64,000 bases of DNA from Natrinema amylolyticum (GTDB lineage Archaea > Halobacteriota > Halobacteria > Halobacteriales > Natrialbaceae): contig NZ_JAIWPJ010000002.1 of assembly GCF_020515625.1 (NCBI RefSeq), positions 124,001 to 188,000 on the forward strand, read 5' to 3'. A program made the translations under genes and the position numbers. Below the pieces are notes generated by a model. The model made no database searches, was not told the origin of the DNA, and saw only the letters and a list, made by a program, of their open reading frames with translations. This document shows, piece after piece, positions 61,512-64,000 of this stretch; the stretch's first letter is position 1; the number at the start of each line of letters is the position of its first letter.

Positions 61512-62321
61512 CTACAGCCACGAGCGCAGCGCCTCGTTCATGACGTCGACCGGTGCGTCCCGATCGGTCCAGATCTCGAATGCCTCGACGCCCTGATAGA
61601 GGAGCATCCACGCGCCGTCGACGGTCGTCGCCCCGGCGTCGGCCGCGTCGCGAAGCAGTCGCGTCTCGAGCGGCCGGTAGACCGCGTCGAGCACGGCCAG
61701 ATCGCCGTGGAGCGCGTCGGCTGGCACCGGCGTCGCGTCCTCCTCCATCCCGACGCTGGTCGCGTTGACCAGCACGTCGGCGTCCGGCAGCAGTTGCTCG
61801 AGGTCCGCGAGCCCGTGACCGGTCGCGCGGGGGACCTCGTCGGCCAGCTCGCGGGCCGTCGCCTCGGTCCGGTTGGCGATGGCGACCGTCGCACCGGCGT
61901 CGGCGAGGCCGAAGGCGACCGCCCGGCCGGCACCGCCCGCACCCACGACGACCGCCCGTTCGCCGTCGATCGCGACGTCGTGGTCGCGCAGCGCGCGTAA
62001 CGCGCCGACGGCGTCGGTGTTGTACCCGGTCGGCGGCCCCGACCCGGAGAAGTCGATCGTGTTGACCGCGCCGATCCTGGTCGCCAGATCTTCGGGCGCG
62101 ACGATCTCGAGGGCCGCCTGCTTGAACGGGATCGTCACGTTCAGCCCCGCGATTCCGAGCGCGTCGGCCCCGTGAATCGCGTCGTCGATGTCGTCGGGAT
62201 CGGGCTCAAAGGTCGCGTACCGCGCCTCGAGGCCCAGTTCGTCGTAGGCCGCTTCGTGCATCGGCGGCGACAGGGAGTGGCCGACCGGGTTGCCCAGCAG
62301 ACCGTATACGTCCATAGCCAT
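61512..62321 (-). CDS. aroE: Shikimate dehydrogenase
   Basis: A 269-residue enzyme reducing 3-dehydroshikimate to shikimate with NADPH. The substrate-binding start [17 protein letters not shown], the catalytic lysine in [12 protein letters not shown], the conserved GAVNTI, the Rossmann motif [12 protein letters not shown] and the NADP-site ANRTEA are all present. ATG 62321 (MAMDVYG) lies about 28 bases after an ATTATAT box on the minus strand; ATG 62315 is also possible. The longer upstream frame lacks similarity. The only shikimate gene here beside aroD and 3-dehydroquinate synthase II. Confidence 0.94.
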   Translation of the reverse strand: MAMDVYGLLGNPVGHSLSPPMHEAAYDELGLEARYATFEPDPDDIDDAIHGADALGIAGLNVTIPFKQAALEIVAPEDLATRIGAVNTIDFSGSGPPTGYNTDAVGALRALRDHDVAIDGERAVVVGAGGAGRAVAFGLADAGATVAIANRTEATARELADEVPRATGHGLADLEQLLPDADVLVNATSVGMEEDATPVPADALHGDLAVLDAVYRPLETRLLRDAADAGATTVDGAWMLLYQGVEAFEIWTDRDAPVDVMNEALRSWL

Positions 62322-62439
62322 TGCTCTCTCCGTCACTCGTCTCGGCGGGGATATAATGGGTCTGGCTTCGGCGGGCGTTGTCTCGCGGACGAGCGTCCGT
62401 TTCGGGTCGCTTTTAGGTCCGACTTGAGTAGCCGCCCCC

Positions 62440-63384
62440 ATGCTCTCCGGAACCCCACTCTTTATTCTCCTGTTGGCGGCCGGTATCGTCGCGCTGTACG
62501 GCGGTGCCGAGTTGCTGGTCGCGGGCGCGGGCCGGCTGGCGCTCGGAATCGGGCTGCGAGCGACGACCGTCGGCGTGACGGTGATCGCGTTCGCGACGAC
62601 CGCGCCGGAACTGTTCGTCTCGACGATCGGCGCGCTGAACGTCTCGACCGATATCGGTCTGGGCGCGGTCGTCGGCTCGAACATCGCGAACATCGGGTTG
62701 GTGCTCGGGGTCGCCGCGCTGATCAAACCGCTCCCGATCGCGGACCGGGTCATGCGGCGACACGTCCCCACGATGGTACTTGCGGCGATCCTCCTGATCG
62801 GACTCGGTGCGAACGGCCGGATCGGCCGCCTCGAGGGGGCGATCTTTCTGCTCGTCCTCGCCGGATTCACGGCCGTTCTGCTGTACTACGTCAACGCGGA
62901 TCCCGCACCGGTGACCGAGAACCCCGACGCCGGCGACGGGATCTCGTTGCGGGACGTCGCGCTCGTGATCGGCGGGCTGGTCGCGCTCGTCGTCGGGTCC
63001 CGATGGCTCGTGGCCGGCGGAACCGGGCTCCTGTCGGCGCTCGGGGTATCGGACCTCGTCATCGGACTGACGGTGCTCGCGCTCGGCACGTCGCTGCCGG
63101 AACTGGCCGCCTCGGTCGTCGGTGCGGTCCGCGGCGAGACGGAGTTCGCGATCGGCAACGTGGTCGGCTCGAACATCTACAACATCTTCGCGGTGCTCGG
63201 GATCGTGGCGCTGATCACCCCGATCGAGATCGAGCCGGCGACGCTCCGATTCGAACTTCCGATCATGGTCGCCTTCACTGTCGTACTGGTCGGCATGATG
63301 GGATACGGCCGTCGACTCACCCGGATCGACGGCGCGATTCTCGTCGCCGGCTACGTCGGATTCATCCTCCTCCTCGTTCCCTGA
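62440..63384 (+). CDS. Calcium/sodium antiporter (NCX family)
   Basis: A membrane protein of 314 residues with ten hydrophobic segments. Both alpha repeats are visible: [16 protein letters not shown] followed by [16 protein letters not shown], and [17 protein letters not shown] followed by [16 protein letters not shown]; the acidic residues in APEL/LPEL line the ion path. It exchanges Na+ for Ca2+ or a related ion, useful in a salt-rich habitat. Divergent from aroE. ATG 62440. Confidence 0.92.
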   Translation: MLSGTPLFILLLAAGIVALYGGAELLVAGAGRLALGIGLRATTVGVTVIAFATTAPELFVSTIGALNVSTDIGLGAVVGSNIANIGLVLGVAALIKPLPIADRVMRRHVPTMVLAAILLIGLGANGRIGRLEGAIFLLVLAGFTAVLLYYVNADPAPVTENPDAGDGISLRDVALVIGGLVALVVGSRWLVAGGTGLLSALGVSDLVIGLTVLALGTSLPELAASVVGAVRGETEFAIGNVVGSNIYNIFAVLGIVALITPIEIEPATLRFELPIMVAFTVVLVGMMGYGRRLTRIDGAILVAGYVGFILLLVP

Positions 63385-63423
63385 GAGTCTCGTTCGGCGG
63401 GCCGACGATCGCCGCGCCGGTTT

Positions 63424-64000
63424 TCACATCGGCAGCGGCGTTCCGTCCTGCACGTCGCGTTCCTCGCGAACAGTCGTGAGCCGGTCGAGGCGCGGCCCGA
63501 GGTGATCACAGAGGATCGAGACCAGCGCGTTTCCACGACTGTCGCCAGCGAGCGCACCAATCCGTCGCTCCCCGCCTGACTCGGACTCCTCGGTCGTCAC
63601 GAGCAGCGCTCGCTCGCGGTCGGCGAAGACGATGTGTCCGTGATCTGTCTCCTCGATCGGGAAGTTGAGCCAGTCGAACTGGGGCTCGCAGACGGTGGCG
63701 CCCGGGACCGCCGATCGAACGGTATCGCGGACCCGCGGCGATCGCGACCCGACGTAGACGTCGACGCCCCGCTCGGCCGCGGCGCGCCAGCGCTCGAGAC
63801 ACTTCCGACCGATCCGATCGCCGTCCGGAACCGTCACGACCAGTTCCTCGTCGGCACCGTCGGCGATTTCGTGGCCGCGAGCGAAGACGGTCTCCGCTCC
63901 CTCGATCGTCTCGCAGGTGTCCATGAGAACGTGGTCACCGCCGTGACCACCGTTCTCGGGCGTTTCGTCCCCGGTTGCGTTCGAGACGACGTCGGTAGCG
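63424..64000 (-). CDS. Regulator-like protein, C-terminal part, runs off the window
   Basis: A frame open to the end of the window and ending at 63424. The visible 190 residues include DHVLMDTCETIEGAETVFAR, EELVVTVPDGDRIGRKCLER and GHIVFADRERALLVTTEESE, the look of the sensor half of haloarchaeal TrmB- or IclR-like regulators. The N-terminus and any DNA-binding domain are outside. An ATG inside the window (63924) is probably not the true start because coding similarity continues upstream of it. Family call is tentative. Confidence 0.55.
   Translation of the reverse strand, partial: ATDVVSNATGDETPENGGHGGDHVLMDTCETIEGAETVFARGHEIADGADEELVVTVPDGDRIGRKCLERWRAAAERGVDVYVGSRSPRVRDTVRSAVPGATVCEPQFDWLNFPIEETDHGHIVFADRERALLVTTEESESGGERRIGALAGDSRGNALVSILCDHLGPRLDRLTTVREERDVQDGTPLPM

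Noticed and set aside
62322-62870. N-terminal extension of shikimate dehydrogenase
   Set aside because: It crosses the antiporter gene in antisense and lacks similarity; the TATA box fits a start at 62321 or 62315.

Overview
The window looks like chromosomal DNA of a haloarchaeon, probably a Natrialbales-type organism (Natrinema, Haloterrigena or Natronorubrum relatives); that placement is an inference. The DNA is GC-rich, the proteins are very acidic, and many genes have a TATA-like box about 27 bases before the start codon, as expected for leaderless transcripts. Marker families include a TFB, CetZ, archaeal-type signal peptidase, 3-dehydroquinate synthase II and many families known mainly from haloarchaea.

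Region 1 to 14.4 kb: the end of a TFB gene, an AT-rich gap, an MFS transporter, a sugar-type epimerase/dehydrogenase, a universal stress protein and a GNAT enzyme. Then comes a catabolic island: a tripartite tricarboxylate transporter split in two (tctBA and tctC), two paralogous metallo-beta-lactamase-fold proteins, a zinc alcohol dehydrogenase, an RraA-type aldolase, an IclR regulator and two decayed genes. A 17-bp palindrome resembling TTTCGATAnTATCGAAA recurs at the IclR gene and in front of the epimerase, and probably marks a local regulon.

Region 15 to 25 kb: an ACT protein with homoserine dehydrogenase, aroD followed by the wreck of a second aroD, then a cell-surface module. The module holds a DUF1102-like secreted protein, a small or broken ORF, a DUF5305-like membrane protein, a signal peptidase with an extra C-terminal domain, and a divergent winged-helix gene with a small secreted protein. 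It resembles the logic of bacterial SipW/TasA filament systems and is the best candidate here for an under-described system. 3-Dehydroquinate synthase II follows, preceded by a phased 9-bp repeat array.

Region 25 to 51 kb is mostly housekeeping: a CARF-like regulator, HAD, SprT and CDF proteins, ADTH synthase with trpCBA, an alkyltransferase-like protein lacking its cysteine, Nudix, GT81-like transferase, PfkB kinase, membrane-anchored DHH phosphoesterase, a sulfite-oxidase-like enzyme, CetZ, a long coiled-coil protein, an ATP-grasp ligase, SppA, a DUF373 protein and a Dph6-like ATPase. The 3' end of the last is duplicated around a 210-bp hairpin-rich insert.

Region 51 to 64 kb: a repeat element related to one at 34.8 kb, DUF892, a sugar nucleotidyltransferase, small regulators, a Rieske protein, a saccharopine-dehydrogenase-like reductase, a pabB-pabA-pabC operon, an HhH protein, aroE, a Na/Ca antiporter and a gene running off the end. 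Aromatic and folate-precursor synthesis is a strong theme: aroD, aroB', aroA', trpCBA, pabABC and aroE. No rRNA, tRNA, CRISPR array or intact insertion sequence was recognised.
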